Below, in pieces: positions 33,898 through 41,836 of a stretch of DNA of 64,000 nucleotides. Under the pieces are notes generated by a model. It saw only the letters and a program-made list of their open reading frames with translations. It was not told the origin of the DNA and did not search any database. Source of the DNA: Sphingomonas hankookensis. Its GTDB lineage: Bacteria; Pseudomonadota; Alphaproteobacteria; Sphingomonadales; Sphingomonadaceae. The number at the start of each line of letters is the position of its first letter. Position 1 is the stretch's first letter. Both the position numbers and the translations under genes were made by a program. The stretch covers positions 739,501 to 803,500 of the forward strand of contig NZ_CP117025.1 of NCBI RefSeq assembly GCF_028551275.1, given 5' to 3'.

Positions 33898-35165
33898 CGC
33901 CGGGCGGATGCCCCCGTCGCGTCATCGAACGTCGGCGCCTTCGCGAACTCCGCTTTGCCGAACGGCCGGTCCCGGAACATATAGTCGTAATAGAAATGCC
34001 GCAGCCGCCGGTGGAACGCGCGGATGCGGTCCTGATAGGCGAGCTGCGCGGCAAGATCGGTATGCGCGAGCCGGGTGAGCAGCGCCTGCACCCCGACCGA
34101 GGGCAGCACCCAGCCCAGCGCATTCGCCGTCGCCGCCCGCCGCTTCAGCCCGCGGCGATAGGCGTCGACCCGCGCCGCCACGCTGTCGTCGCCATTCTGG
34201 TGGAAGGCGAAATACCATTTATAGTGGAAACCCTCCGGCAGCGGCGGTGAATCCGCCCATCGCGGGTTGGCGGCATAGAAGCGCCGCATCGTTTCCTCGC
34301 GCGGGATTTCCCAGGCGTGATGGACATTTTCGCGCTGGGCCAGCGCGATCTTGGCACCGTCGTCGACCGGGATGGCGCGGTTGATGACGACATGGGCGAG
34401 CGTGGGGAGCACCAGCACGAGCACCAGCCACAGCCCGGCCAGCGTCGCGGCATTGGCGGTCGACCCATGGCCCAGCCGCCCGACCAGCCCGGCCAGCGCG
34501 ATCCAGAACAGCAGATACGCCGCCGCCAGCGCGACGATCAGCAGCAGCGGGCCGATCGCGACACCCGACAGCACCGCGCCGACGACGAAGGGGATGCCGA
34601 GCGCCAGCAGCAGCAGCGCGAAGCGGATCAGCCCGCGCCGCAGCCACAGCCGCCGCGCCCCCGGCATCGCCTCCAGCATCCGCGCGCGCCCGGCCTCCCG
34701 CTCGCCCGATTGCAGGTCGTGGAACAACGCGATGGCGAATAGCGGCGCAAGGAAGACGAGGACGAAGGCGAAGTCGAACCGCCCGGGCAGCGCCAGTTCG
34801 GGATTGAAGGTATCGCCGTCATAGATCTGCGCCTCCAGCCCCAGCGCGCGAACCCGCAGGATATAGGGGGCGACGTCGCGCATCCCCGTCGCGGCAAAGG
34901 CCAGCGGGGCGGGCGCGTCCCAGGTCGGGTGGAAGCTGTAATAGGCGGCGCTGCCCGCGTCCTTTTCGCGATCGACATAGGTCGCGACCGCGCCGATATC
35001 CTCGGCCTGCGCCGCTGCGATGGCGTCGATTGCCGCGCGCTGCCGCGCCATTTCGGCCATGCCGGCGGCGACGGCGGCGGTGCTGAGCACGGCCAGCAGG
35101 ACCAGCGCGATCGCCGCCATGCGCGACCGCAGCAGCAGCCGGGTTTCATGCAGCCAGATCGCCAT
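33894..35165 (-). CDS. DUF3526 ABC exporter permease, subunit 2
   Basis: 423 aa from ATG 35165. The N-terminal helix (MAIWLHETRLLLRSRMAAIA) is followed by a large periplasmic loop (YYSFHPTWDAPAPLAFAA, ILRVRALGLEAQIYDGDTFN) and five to six helices; this is the DUF3526 layout. The TGATG overlap with the next gene and the same order of parts show that the two permeases arose by duplication. In related bacteria such sets sit next to TonB siderophore receptors, and here too the receptor is 1 kb upstream. Confidence 0.8.
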   Translation of the reverse strand: MAIWLHETRLLLRSRMAAIALVLLAVLSTAAVAAGMAEMARQRAAIDAIAAAQAEDIGAVATYVDREKDAGSAAYYSFHPTWDAPAPLAFAATGMRDVAPYILRVRALGLEAQIYDGDTFNPELALPGRFDFAFVLVFLAPLFAIALFHDLQSGEREAGRARMLEAMPGARRLWLRRGLIRFALLLLALGIPFVVGAVLSGVAIGPLLLIVALAAAYLLFWIALAGLVGRLGHGSTANAATLAGLWLVLVLVLPTLAHVVINRAIPVDDGAKIALAQRENVHHAWEIPREETMRRFYAANPRWADSPPLPEGFHYKWYFAFHQNGDDSVAARVDAYRRGLKRRAATANALGWVLPSVGVQALLTRLAHTDLAAQLAYQDRIRAFHRRLRHFYYDYMFRDRPFGKAEFAKAPTFDDATGASARR

Positions 35166-36601
35166 CACTTCGTCCCCAGCCGGCGGGTGGCGAACGCCAA
35201 CGCGACCAGCGCCAGCATGAGCCAGCCAAGGAGGATGCCCAGCCCGGGCAGGCTGGCACGCACCAGCGATCCGGCATCGGGCGGGACGAAGCGGAATTCG
35301 GGCAGGCGTTGCCAATGGTCCGCGCCGATCCGCTTGCGCCGGTCGGCCCCGGCGTCCTTCGCCGTATCGTCGGCATAGCTGACCGCATCGGCCTGCAGCC
35401 GGTTGAGCCGCTGGACCAGTGCGTAGCGATAGGCCTCCGCCTGTTCGAGGAAGCGGCGATGCCCGGTAAAGTCGGTGCCGGCGGCGGCCATCGATGCCTG
35501 GCGCAGCGCGATGGTCGGGCTGAGCAGGCCGATCCCGGTGACCAGTGCATTCTGCGACGCGTGCGTCGCAAAGCTCTGCCCGGCATAGCGGTCGAACAAT
35601 CTGCTGGTCATCGCTTCGCCTTCGAGGGCGAGGAGACCCTTGTAATTGACCGGCAGGTCCTCGACCCGCGTCACGCCATAGCGCTTCAGGGTCGCGGCCT
35701 TGAACTGCGCGAAATGCGGGTCGTCGGGATTGTGGCTGTCGCCCATCCGGCGCAGGTCACGGGCGATGGCGACGTCGGTCTGCAACCGGTTGGCCAGCGG
35801 ATAGGCCTGGCCGGCGATATCGGGCGCGACGCGCGGCAGCAGCACGACGCTGACCGCCCAGAGGGCCAGCAAGGCGAGCAGCGCGTCGCGGCGACGGCGG
35901 ACGAGGGTCGAAACGAGGGTGATCGCGACCACCCATAAGGCGAGATAGGCGGCATAGGCGGAGGCGATGACCGCCATCGGCCCGGCATAGGCGCCCGGCT
36001 GTCCCGAAATCAGGACGAAGCCGATCATCGCCGGCAGGCCGACCAGCGCCGCGACCAGCGCCAGTGCGCCCAGCTTCCCCCCGATGATCGAACCCGCCGA
36101 TGCCCCCTGCAACAGCAAGGGCCGCAGCGTACCGCGTTCGGTCTCCCGCGCGACCGCGCCATAGCCGAGGAAGATCAGCAGCAGCGGCGCCACCGCCTGC
36201 AACACGAAGGCCGGCGTCAACTGGCCGAAGCGGACCAGCAGCGAGCTTTGCCGGACGTCGCCGAAATTGCTGGTATTCTGCCGATGCCCTTCGAGGAACA
36301 TGGTGTTGCCGGTAAAGGCGTCGACGCCCGGATCGAACGCGGCGAGCGGTCCCAGCGGGCGAAAGATGAAATGGCCATAATGGACCACGCGATGCGGATG
36401 GCGGTCGGGCTGTGCCTCGAACGCGTGGTTCGCCTCTGCCTGATGGCGCGCGCGGCTGTCGGCAATGCCCTGTTGAAGGGTCCACGACGTGACCACCGCG
36501 ACCAGCGTCAGGATCAGCAGCAGCGCGACGGCGGTGACCGCGACGCGGTTGCGCCGCATCAGCCGCAATTCGTCCCGCGCGATGAGCGAGATCGCGCTCA
36601 T
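35165..36601 (-). CDS. DUF3526 ABC exporter permease, subunit 1
   Basis: 478 aa from ATG 36601. MSAISLIARDELRLMRRNRV and TSWTLQQGIADSRARHQAEA are characteristic, with FNTGNTMFLEGHRQNTSNFG-like (AFTGNTMFLEGHRQNTSNFG) in the big loop and helices at 180-300 and at the end. Both permeases pair with the ATPase 36598-37353. Substrate unknown; neighbour to a siderophore receptor suggests iron-related traffic. Confidence 0.8.
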   Translation of the reverse strand: MSAISLIARDELRLMRRNRVAVTAVALLLILTLVAVVTSWTLQQGIADSRARHQAEANHAFEAQPDRHPHRVVHYGHFIFRPLGPLAAFDPGVDAFTGNTMFLEGHRQNTSNFGDVRQSSLLVRFGQLTPAFVLQAVAPLLLIFLGYGAVARETERGTLRPLLLQGASAGSIIGGKLGALALVAALVGLPAMIGFVLISGQPGAYAGPMAVIASAYAAYLALWVVAITLVSTLVRRRRDALLALLALWAVSVVLLPRVAPDIAGQAYPLANRLQTDVAIARDLRRMGDSHNPDDPHFAQFKAATLKRYGVTRVEDLPVNYKGLLALEGEAMTSRLFDRYAGQSFATHASQNALVTGIGLLSPTIALRQASMAAAGTDFTGHRRFLEQAEAYRYALVQRLNRLQADAVSYADDTAKDAGADRRKRIGADHWQRLPEFRFVPPDAGSLVRASLPGLGILLGWLMLALVALAFATRRLGTK

Positions 36602-37353
36602 GCCGCCCCGGTTCCGGAGAAGCGGTCGTGCAGCGCCCGCACGTCGAACCGCGCTTCGCCCTCGGCCGCGACCTCGTCGACGATGCGACCGCGTTCGAGG
36701 AAGCCGATCCGGTCGGCGACATCGGCGGCGCTGAGCAGGTCGTGGGTGACCATCAGCACCGCGGTCCCCCGCGCGCGGACGGCGTGGAGCAGCGCGTTGA
36801 AATCGGCGGTGGCGCGCGGGTCCAGCCCGGAGGTCGGCTCGTCGAGCAGCAGCACCGGCACTTCGCGCAACAACGCGACGGCGATCGCGACCTTCTGCCG
36901 CATCCCCTTCGAAAAGCCGCCGAGCCGCTGATCGAACGCGCGGTCCTGCAATCCGGCCGCGGTCAGCGCATCGGTAATGTCCCCGCGCGACCGGGGCGTG
37001 CCCGACAGCGCCAGCAGATAGTCGGCATTCTCGACCGCGCTCAGATGTTCGTAGAGCGCGACATTCTCCGGCAGATAGGCGATGCGCCGCCGCGCCGCAT
37101 CGGGGTCCGCCGCCGGATCGATCCCGCCGACCCGGACGCTGCCGCCATCGACACGCACGAAGCCGAGCAGCGCCGACAATGTCGTCGACTTGCCCGCGCC
37201 GTTGCCGCCGAGCAGCGCGTAGATCTCGCCGGCGGCCACCGACAGCGACAGTCCGTCGAGCACGCGGTGCGCACCATAGGCGAGTGACGCATCGGCGATG
37301 GCGATCTCGGGGTCGGTCCCGGGCAGACGGGCAGGGGGCAGCGGTGTTTGCAT
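36598..37353 (-). CDS. ABC transporter ATP-binding protein
   Basis: 251 aa. Walker A LLGGNGAGKSTTLSALLG (about 49-58), Q-loop YLPENVALYEHLSAVE, signature GGFSKGMRQKVAIAVALLRE, Walker B VLLLDEPTSGLD and switch His in MVTHD. It powers the two DUF3526 permeases below it, with a four-base overlap. It begins the operon; the divergent TonB receptor gene lies 125 bases away. Confidence 0.95.
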   Translation of the reverse strand: MQTPLPPARLPGTDPEIAIADASLAYGAHRVLDGLSLSVAAGEIYALLGGNGAGKSTTLSALLGFVRVDGGSVRVGGIDPAADPDAARRRIAYLPENVALYEHLSAVENADYLLALSGTPRSRGDITDALTAAGLQDRAFDQRLGGFSKGMRQKVAIAVALLREVPVLLLDEPTSGLDPRATADFNALLHAVRARGTAVLMVTHDLLSAADVADRIGFLERGRIVDEVAAEGEARFDVRALHDRFSGTGAA

Positions 37354-37394
37354 GGGCGGCTTCCTGCCTTTCCGGGGAGGGTATCGTCAATAGA

Positions 37395-37416
37395 GATGAT
37401 GTATCATTGCATCATC
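37395..37416. promoter_or_regulatory. Inverted repeat in the divergent ABC/TonB promoter
   Basis: GATGATG-TATCATTG-CATCATC lies mid-way between the ATPase and the TonB receptor starts. It is a likely operator for a shared regulator, but it does not match a Fur box as I know it. Confidence 0.5.
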
Positions 37417-37477
37417 CGCTTGCCCTCCGCTCGTTTTTGCGAATAGGGATCAATATCGAATCGATCGGGGGATCATC

Positions 37478-38716
37478 ATGACGCCATGCCTGCGCCGGTG
37501 CGCACCGGCACTGCTGCTCGCACCGTTTCTGGCGGCGACCGGCGCCTGGGCGCAGCCGGGCCCCCGGACGGATTCGGACGATCAGGCCACCGATATCGTC
37601 GTCACCGGATCGCGCCTGGCGAATGCCAGCATCAACGGCCTCGACGTCGATCCGCTGCTGTTGCCGCAGAATGTCCGCCTGCTCGACGACACGCTGATCG
37701 ACCGCACCGGCTTTACCGACCTGTCGCAGCTGTTCGATCTGGCGGGCGGTATGGCGCGGCAGAACAGCTTTGGCGGGGCGTGGGACGCCTATGCGATCCG
37801 CGGCTTTTCGGGTGATATTAACCAGGGTCCCGACCTGCTCGTCAACCGCTTCAGCGCCAATCGCGGGTTCAACGCGCGCCGCGACGTGGCGACCGTGGAG
37901 AGTTTCCAGGTGCTCAAGGGCCCGGCATCGGCGCTGTCGGGCAAGGGCGAGCCGGGCGGGTCGATCAACATCGTGACCAAGGCGCCCCTCGACCATGTCC
38001 ATGCCGGCGGTGAGATCGGCTATGCCAGCTTCGACACGTGGCGCGGCAGTTTCGATATCGGCGGTCCGATCGCGGGCGGGATCGCGACGCGGGTGATCGG
38101 CGTCTATCAGGATGGCAACAGCTTCCGCGACTTCGTCCACAACGACCGCCTGCTGTTCGCACCCTCGCTCGGCTGGCGGGTGAGCGACCGGGTGCGCCTG
38201 CTCTATCAGCTCGAATACAACCTCGTACATTTCGTCCATGATCGCGGGCTGGTCGCGGTCGGAGGCGATGGTCGCGCGCTGCCCCGCAGCCGCTTTCTGG
38301 GCGAACCGAACGACGGGCCGATGACCCAGCGCACCGCGCAGCATCAGGCGACCGCCTATGTCGATCTCGGTCCCGGCATCGCGCTGGAAGCGGGGCTGCA
38401 ATATCGTGACGGCGCACTGACCGGCCAGTCGACCCATAACGCCGTGCTGGTCGGCACACGGCTGCGGCGGCAGCTGCGCATCCATGACTATCGCTGGCAG
38501 GACCTGTCGGGTCGCATCGAACTGAGCCTCAACCGCACGCTGCTCGGCATCGGCCACCAGTTGCGCGTCGGTGCGGATGCGTTCGATTACGACCAGCGGC
38601 GCATCTTCTACCGCTTCAATCCCAGCGCGTCGCAGCCCTATGACATCGACGTGTTCCAGCCGGTCTATGGCCAGCGCAAGCCTGAGCAGCCCCCATCGGG
38701 TGGTCCGGGTTATTAG
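37478..38716 (+). pseudogene. TonB-dependent siderophore receptor truncated by an insertion sequence
   Basis: The gene has a signal peptide (ALLLAPFLAATGAWAQ), a TonB box-like DIVVTG stretch, a plug domain (IRGFSGDINQGPDLLVNRFS, VLKGPASALSGKGEPGGSIN) and part of the barrel up to DVFQPVYGQRKP at about residue 401. The frame then enters the IS left end and stops after about 12 more residues. Siderophore receptors usually have about 700 aa, so roughly 300 aa of barrel are missing and are not found on the other side of the IS. No uptake can be expected from the remaining piece. Confidence 0.88.
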
Positions 38717-39622
38717 TTAGTGCATTGTCGTCTCCGCCGCCATTGCCGGTCGTAGGTGGAGCGAAGCGGAACCGGAGGCCGGCAATGGCGGTGTCGCCGC
38801 TTGTGGTGCGGGCGGCCGATAGCCCAGGCTGCTGTGCGGCCGGACGGTGTTGTAGTGACGGCGCCACGCCTCGATCAGTACCCTTGCTTCAGCGAGGCTG
38901 TAGAAGATCTCGCCGTTGAGCAGCTCATCGCGCAGCGAGCCGTTGAAGCTCTCGTTGTAGCCATTCTCCCACGGCGAACCCGGCACGATGTACAGCGTCT
39001 TCACGCCAACCTGCCCGAGCCATTTCTGAACCGCGGTAGCGATGAACTCGCTGCCGTTATCTGATCTGATATGCGCGGGCGGACCCCTCGCGATGAACAG
39101 GTCGGCAAGCGCTGCCAGCACGTCTTCGTGTCGAAGCTGGCGCGCGACGACCAGTGCCAGGCATTCCCTGCTGGCCTCATCGATGATGGTCAGTATCCGG
39201 AACTTGCGCCCGTCATGCGTCCGCGCTTCGACGAAGTCATACGCCCACACATGCCCCGGATACTCCGGTCGCAGCCGGATGCACGAGCCGTCGTTCAACC
39301 ATAGCCGGCCACGTTTAGGTTGCTTCTGCGGCACCTTGAGGCCTTCGCGCCGCCAGATCCGCTCCACCCGTTTATGGTTCACCGACCAGCCCGCCGCATG
39401 CAGCAGTGCGGTTACCCGGCGGTAGCCGTAGCGCCCGTACTGCCTGGCCAGCGCGACGATGTCGTCGGTCAGCACCTCTTCGTCATCTGCCCCGCACGGC
39501 ACCTTGCGCTGTGTCGACCGGTGCTGCCCCAGCACGCGGCACACGCGCCGCTCGGATACGTACAGCACCTCTCGCACCTGGTCGATGCAGCGTCGGCGTC
39601 GCGCGGGGCTCAGAAGTTTCCC
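38717..39622 (-). CDS. IS transposase OrfB, DDE catalytic part (made by frameshift)
   Basis: 301 aa counted from the slippage site. It has the IS3 catalytic core: [18 protein letters not shown] (first D), [10 protein letters not shown] (second D), and [20 protein letters not shown] (E). No good start is seen for its own translation, so it is expected as the OrfAB fusion through -1 slippage at 39616-39622. It looks intact. Confidence 0.9.
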   Translation of the reverse strand, partial: GKLLSPARRRRCIDQVREVLYVSERRVCRVLGQHRSTQRKVPCGADDEEVLTDDIVALARQYGRYGYRRVTALLHAAGWSVNHKRVERIWRREGLKVPQKQPKRGRLWLNDGSCIRLRPEYPGHVWAYDFVEARTHDGRKFRILTIIDEASRECLALVVARQLRHEDVLAALADLFIARGPPAHIRSDNGSEFIATAVQKWLGQVGVKTLYIVPGSPWENGYNESFNGSLRDELLNGEIFYSLAEARVLIEAWRRHYNTVRPHSSLGYRPPAPQAATPPLPASGSASLHLRPAMAAETTMH

Positions 39623-39888
39623 CGCGCCGCCTCCTGTAGAATCAACTTGTCCAGTGTCAGGTCGGAGATCGCACGCCGCAGCCGCAGGTTCTCCTTCTCC
39701 AGATCTTTCATCCGACGCGCCTGATCCGTCTTCAAGCCGCCGTACTCCTTGCGCCAGCGGTAGTAAGTCTGCTCGCTGACCGCGATCCGCCGGCATGCCT
39801 CAGCGGTCGTCCCGCCCTGGCCCAGCATGATCTCGACCTCACGCAGCTTCCCGATGATCTCCTCAGGCTTGTGCTTCTTGGCAGGCAT
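39610..39888 (-). CDS. IS transposase OrfA, DNA-binding part
   Basis: 92 aa from ATG 39888: [20 protein letters not shown], helix-turn-helix [20 protein letters not shown], then a leucine-zipper-like helix ([16 protein letters not shown]) and end [15 protein letters not shown]. The HTH binds the IS ends and the zipper joins subunits. The stop is seven bases after the slippage heptamer. Confidence 0.9.
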   Translation of the reverse strand: MPAKKHKPEEIIGKLREVEIMLGQGGTTAEACRRIAVSEQTYYRWRKEYGGLKTDQARRMKDLEKENLRLRRAISDLTLDKLILQEAARGNF

Positions 39889-39972
39889 GCGTCGTCCCTT
39901 CCTTGATCCAGACTGTCATAGTCGATGGACCACTCAGAAGGGGGCAGCTCAGAAGCGCGCCGTTGCTCACGG

Positions 39973-40308
39973 TCAGTCCATCTTCTGTTCGCTGTACTGA
40001 ACCAGTCGATCACCGTCGGCGTCCTTGAAGCTGCGGTAGTAGAGCTTCGCTTCCTGTCCGCTGCTGACCAGTACGCGACCCGAGCAATCCAGCTTGTCCG
40101 GGGTGTCGACAAGCGTTTGGGGCTCGTAGATTTTGACGATGTTGACCCCGTTTTGTCCGGCGATGCGAATTACGTCGTCGCGGATGCTCTCGCAGGTACG
40201 GACTTCGACGGGTTCGGTCGAAGCGAGATTGTCGGCTGGTTCGTCCAGGCCGCAGGCGGACAACAGAATCATCGATGTGATGGGAAGGTAGCGTGTCATG
40301 ACAATCAT
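39973..40308 (-). CDS. Small lipoprotein, hypothetical
   Basis: 111 aa from ATG 40308, with the ribosome site AGGAGAAAAGCT. The signal MTRYLPITSMILLSACG has the lipobox LSAC. The mature part (VRTCESIRDDVIRIAGQNGV, VSSGQEAKLYYRSFKDADGD) is small and beta-rich with two cysteines. It resembles short DUF-type periplasmic lipoproteins, but I cannot name the family. Its 3' end is 22 bases from the IS. Confidence 0.7.
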   Translation of the reverse strand: MIVMTRYLPITSMILLSACGLDEPADNLASTEPVEVRTCESIRDDVIRIAGQNGVNIVKIYEPQTLVDTPDKLDCSGRVLVSSGQEAKLYYRSFKDADGDRLVQYSEQKMD

Positions 40309-40330
40309 AGCTTTTCTCCTGATTGCTGGT

Positions 40331-40693
40331 TCAGTTCTTCCACTGCGCTTCGGCGAAGGCGCGGCAGGTGGTGAGGCCGACGATGCCGTTGCGACCAGCC
40401 GACACACGGATCGTCTGCTCGTTAATCGGTTGGATCTCGCGGCCCCGTTTCCTCGCTTCTTCGTAGGCTCGCGCGGTGGCGATCGATCGGCAGGCCGTAA
40501 GCACGGCTTCGGTTTCTGGAATGAACTGGTAGCGGCTGTATCGGACGTCGACGCTGAAGCCGGTCGTGGTGTCGGCAACCTTGATCTTGGCGTCGTTGCC
40601 TTTGCCTTCCGCCAGCGGCTTGGAAACGTCGGCGGCGGTGGTGCAGGCGGCGAGCGCGAGCAGCCCCGCCAGAACGGTGTGCTTCGGTGACAT
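40331..40693 (-). CDS. Small lipoprotein, hypothetical
   Basis: 120 aa from ATG 40693 with ribosome site AAGGAGAACACC. Lipoprotein signal MSPKHTVLAGLLALAACTTA; the mature part has DTTTGFSVDVRYSRYQFIPE, TACRSIATARAYEEARKRGR and GIVGLTTCRAFAEAQWK. It is in one transcript with the next small lipoprotein (22 bases apart). No family recognised; the pair may belong together as envelope proteins. Confidence 0.7.
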   Translation of the reverse strand: MSPKHTVLAGLLALAACTTAADVSKPLAEGKGNDAKIKVADTTTGFSVDVRYSRYQFIPETEAVLTACRSIATARAYEEARKRGREIQPINEQTIRVSAGRNGIVGLTTCRAFAEAQWKN

Positions 40694-40806
40694 GGTGTTC
40701 TCCTTCGTTGTTGAACTGGATCGTTCCCGGTTCGCGATGACCGGGCAAGTAAAAATGACACGTCTGGTGGACAGGCATGGACGCGCGAAGGCGGCCACAT
40801 CCGCGC

Positions 40807-41016
40807 ATGGACGTGGTGAAGCTTCTGGGTGAGAACGTGCGCCGCTATCGAAAGCTGGCGGACATATCGCAGGAGGAACTTTCGCTGCGGACGGGTATCA
40901 AACGCAGCTACATAAGCGATTTGGAGCGCGGCACGCGAAACCCAACGGTTCGGGCTCTCGGTCAGTTGGCAAAAGGTCTTCGGATTGAGCCTTCAGCGCT
41001 ACTTAGTTCGGAATAG
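40807..41016 (+). CDS. XRE-family helix-turn-helix regulator
   Basis: 69 aa from ATG 40807: LLGENVRRYRKLADISQEEL and LRTGIKRSYISDLERGTRNP form a plain Cro/C1-type HTH, with a last helix and no extra domain. It resembles controller proteins of restriction-modification and TA systems. It is divergent from the lipoproteins and convergent with the DUF262-HEPN pair, but has no overlap with either. Confidence 0.85.
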   Translation: MDVVKLLGENVRRYRKLADISQEELSLRTGIKRSYISDLERGTRNPTVRALGQLAKGLRIEPSALLSSE

Positions 41017-41065
41017 TGCACCTTAGTATATAAGGTGCCAGTATTGCCGTAGTATTGTATATCAG

Positions 41066-41836
41066 CTAGATTGACGCTTCGAATGCAGCGAAAGATCTAG
41101 TCAAGTGCTGCGCGAACGCAGTTGCGAATAACCGAAAAAATTCTGTCCATCTCTGGAAGGTGGGCTGCCCGACTCCTACGTTCTGGGCTATAGAATGAAT
41201 TATACCGTTCCGTAACTCATAAAAGTCATTGAGAATTCTAGTTATTTCTCTAGCTCTGAAATCTCGGTGTGGATTTCCAATGGAATTGTCGAAATCGGTA
41301 TGTCGACACATGCCAGTATGTACATCAGAAATACTCAGTTTTTTGCATAATTCCAATATCGTCTCATACCGCATATTATTTTCATGTTCACTAATAAGTT
41401 TGTAATCGAACTAAGATGTATTTCCGTTAACTGGATAGGCTAATAGATTATTTAAAGTTTGCTGGGCAACGTTTGCCCAATTCGAAGATCCTTTTGGTCG
41501 TATACGTGAAAGTTTCGATGCCGCGGACCTCCAATACGAATCGACAAGTTTTTCTCGGAAATTGATTTCCAGATTGTTATAACTAATTACCACTCCTTTG
41601 GCATACTCCTCAATCTGTTGGCGAATATACTCTTCAAAATGAGCTGCAAGCAGTACAATACCGGCCGCTGCCATTGTATTCTGGCCACCAGCTATAACTA
41701 TTGGTAGCAATCGACCCGATATATTGACCGGATTTGCAGGGTCTTGGGCCGATGTTGTCGTGATAATTGCGACCAAGTTATCTAAAATGCCTGTTTGGCG
41801 ATCAAACTCGGCATTTGCGAAATTAAAATCCTGCAT
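41066..41836 (-). pseudogene. HEPN-domain protein with an in-frame amber codon
   Basis: One frame of 256 codons from ATG 41836 (overlapping the DUF262 stop by 14 bases) to the stop at 41066, but interrupted by TAG at 41411-41413. The N-terminal part (about 141 aa) has AHFEEYIRQQIEEYAKGVVI and ends NLLAYPVNGNTS; after the TAG the same frame goes on without any break as FDYKLISEHENN and MRYETILELCKKLSI. The C-terminal part has FYELRNGIIHSIAQ, the R-N-x3-H signature of HEPN ribonucleases. I read it as a MAE_28990/RiboL-PSP-like HEPN gene. It may be dead, read through, or a sequencing error. Confidence 0.72.

Larger units (their letters stand above)
38683..39951 (-). mobile_element. IS3-family insertion sequence (IS407-like group), 1269 bp
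   Basis: The ends are imperfect inverted repeats: TGAGCAGCCCCCATCGG at 38683 and, on the other strand, TGAGCTGCCCCCTTCTG at 39951, both followed by GTGGTCC. Inside lie orfA and orfB in overlapping frames with a slippery GGGAAAC. The flanks AGCC and GAAG do not match, so there is no target-site duplication. Confidence 0.88.

Noticed and set aside
40777..40806. An earlier start for the XRE gene
   Set aside because: The extra residues are Arg/His/Pro-rich and lie in the promoter gap; the ATG at 40807 begins the HTH at the usual distance.
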